Below, in pieces: positions 63,245 through 64,000 of a stretch of DNA of 64,000 nucleotides. The position numbers were made by a program, and so were the translations under genes. Each line of letters opens with the position of its first letter. Within the stretch, counting starts at the first letter, position 1. This DNA is from Neptuniibacter caesariensis (GTDB lineage Bacteria > Pseudomonadota > Gammaproteobacteria > Pseudomonadales > Balneatricaceae). The stretch covers positions 2,981 through 66,980 of the forward strand of contig NZ_CH724127.1 in assembly GCF_000153345.1 (NCBI RefSeq), given 5' to 3'. The notes under the pieces were generated by a model. That model was not told the DNA's origin, ran no database searches, and saw only the letters and a program-made list of their open reading frames with translations.

Positions 63245-64000
63245 TCACTTAATGCGTCACGTTTAGCCTGTACACGGGACTGAGCAAGCATCATCTGCTG
63301 CTTCATTTCTGAAACCGCTTCTTTCAACCCAACAAACAATGCTCTTGCAATGATTCCATGACCAATATTTAGTTCATTCATTTCTGGAATTTCGGCAATC
63401 TGCTCAACATTATGATAATGAAGACCATGCCCAGCATTGACTATCAGGCCTTTCTGATAAGCGTAGGCAGCCGCTTCACGTATACGTGTTAATTCCGCCT
63501 TCTGCTCTTCAGCGCTTTCGGCTTCAGCATAAGCTCCCGTGTGTAACTCGATCACTGGAGCACCACAACGAATTGTGGCATCAATTTGCTGAAAATCAGG
63601 ATCGATAAACAGAGAAACTTCAATCCCTGCATTTGACAGGCGGTTACAGGCTTCTTGAATTCGTGCTTCCTGCCCAGCTACATCCAAGCCACCCTCTGTG
63701 GTTAGCTCTTCTCTCTTCTCTGGTACAAGGCAACAGTGAGCAGGCTTTACGTCTTCAGCAATGGCAATCATTTCGTCGGTAACTGCCATTTCAAAATTCA
63801 TGCGCGTTTGTAATGTTTCTTTTAACAAATACACATCACGATCCTGAATGTGACGACGATCTTCACGCAAATGAATCGTTATGCCATCAGCACCTGCCTC
63901 TTCAGCCAGCGCCGCAGCCTGAACAGTATCAGGATAGCGGGTACCACGAGCTTGTCTGATAGTTGCCACATGATCAATGTTAACACCCAATAGTAAACGT
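63241..64000 (-). CDS. pdxJ: Pyridoxine 5'-phosphate synthase (start cut by window end)
   Basis: At least 253 residues; the frame is open to the window edge and reads [10 protein letters not shown], matching the family start just after the initiator, so only a few residues are missing and the TTG at 63990 is internal. PdxJ motifs are [75 protein letters not shown] and [16 protein letters not shown]. It condenses 1-deoxyxylulose-5-phosphate with an aminoacetone derivative to form pyridoxine phosphate. Confidence 0.97.
   Translation of the reverse strand, partial: RLLLGVNIDHVATIRQARGTRYPDTVQAAALAEEAGADGITIHLREDRRHIQDRDVYLLKETLQTRMNFEMAVTDEMIAIAEDVKPAHCCLVPEKREELTTEGGLDVAGQEARIQEACNRLSNAGIEVSLFIDPDFQQIDATIRCGAPVIELHTGAYAEAESAEEQKAELTRIREAAAYAYQKGLIVNAGHGLHYHNVEQIAEIPEMNELNIGHGIIARALFVGLKEAVSEMKQQMMLAQSRVQAKRDALSE

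Overview
The window looks like a chromosomal segment of a marine-type gammaproteobacterium, most likely an Oceanospirillales relative. This rests on gene content and order (accB-accC-prmA-dusB-fis-purH-purD, relA-mazG, acpS-pdxJ, yeaG-yeaH-ycgB-like stress operon, PilZ/GGDEF-EAL/HD-GYP signalling, fused hydrolase-OsmC protein) and on moderate GC content; no rRNA is present to confirm it. I see no tRNA, rRNA, insertion sequence, prophage or CRISPR array.

Layout. 1-1,100: the 3' end of ppa, a small exported protein and a possible 33-residue membrane peptide. 1.1-10.9 kb: an orphan ParA ATPase on the minus strand, then housekeeping genes on the plus strand: aroQ, accB-accC, prmA with a zinc-ribbon membrane protein, dusB-fis, purH and purD. 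10.9-18.2 kb: an envelope cluster with a CHASE2 protein and a LysM-FecR protein (translationally coupled), a TPR lipoprotein, a membrane protein with a degenerate ATPase domain, and an L,D-transpeptidase. 18.5-22.8 kb: an amino-acid dehydrogenase with branched-chain 2-oxoacid dehydrogenase E1alpha, E1beta and E2 but no E3. 22.9-27.8 kb: PrkA kinase, YeaH and SpoVR. 27.9-38.9 kb: HinT, an AAA ATPase with a periplasmic tail, PilZ, DUF2333, a GGDEF-EAL protein, a tandem-receiver HD-GYP protein and a phosphotransacylase/acetate kinase pair. 38.9-44.0 kb: three lipoprotein hydrolases in one operon. 44.3-55.9 kb (minus strand): DEAD-box helicase, rlmB, hemH, adk, ppc, a small membrane protein, mazG, relA and cysM. 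56-58.8 kb: LysE exporter, AraC regulator and hydrolase-OsmC fusion. 58.8-59.1 kb: a tiny, apparently Fur-controlled transcription unit encoding a 32-residue membrane peptide. 59.2-62.9 kb: a small sugar-acid-type catabolic cluster (class II aldolase, enolase-superfamily dehydratase, amidohydrolase/lactonase, SDR). 62.9-64 kb: acpS and pdxJ, the latter cut by the window end.

The two most interesting signals are these. First, four proteins in this window (13890-15422, 15463-16926, 16966-18174 and 28427-30448) end in the same roughly 110-residue NTF2-like domain carried on four different front ends: TPR lipoprotein, degenerate P-loop membrane protein, L,D-transpeptidase, and AAA ATPase with a transmembrane helix. 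All four place that domain in the periplasm, which suggests one envelope system. Second, between 58876 and 59124 there is a complete miniature minus-strand gene: a 17-bp-spaced promoter overlapped by a Fur-box-like site, a good ribosome binding site, a 32-codon hydrophobic ORF and a terminator. A third candidate is the highly structured non-coding stretch between ppc and adk. All assignments are from reading the sequence; no database search was run.
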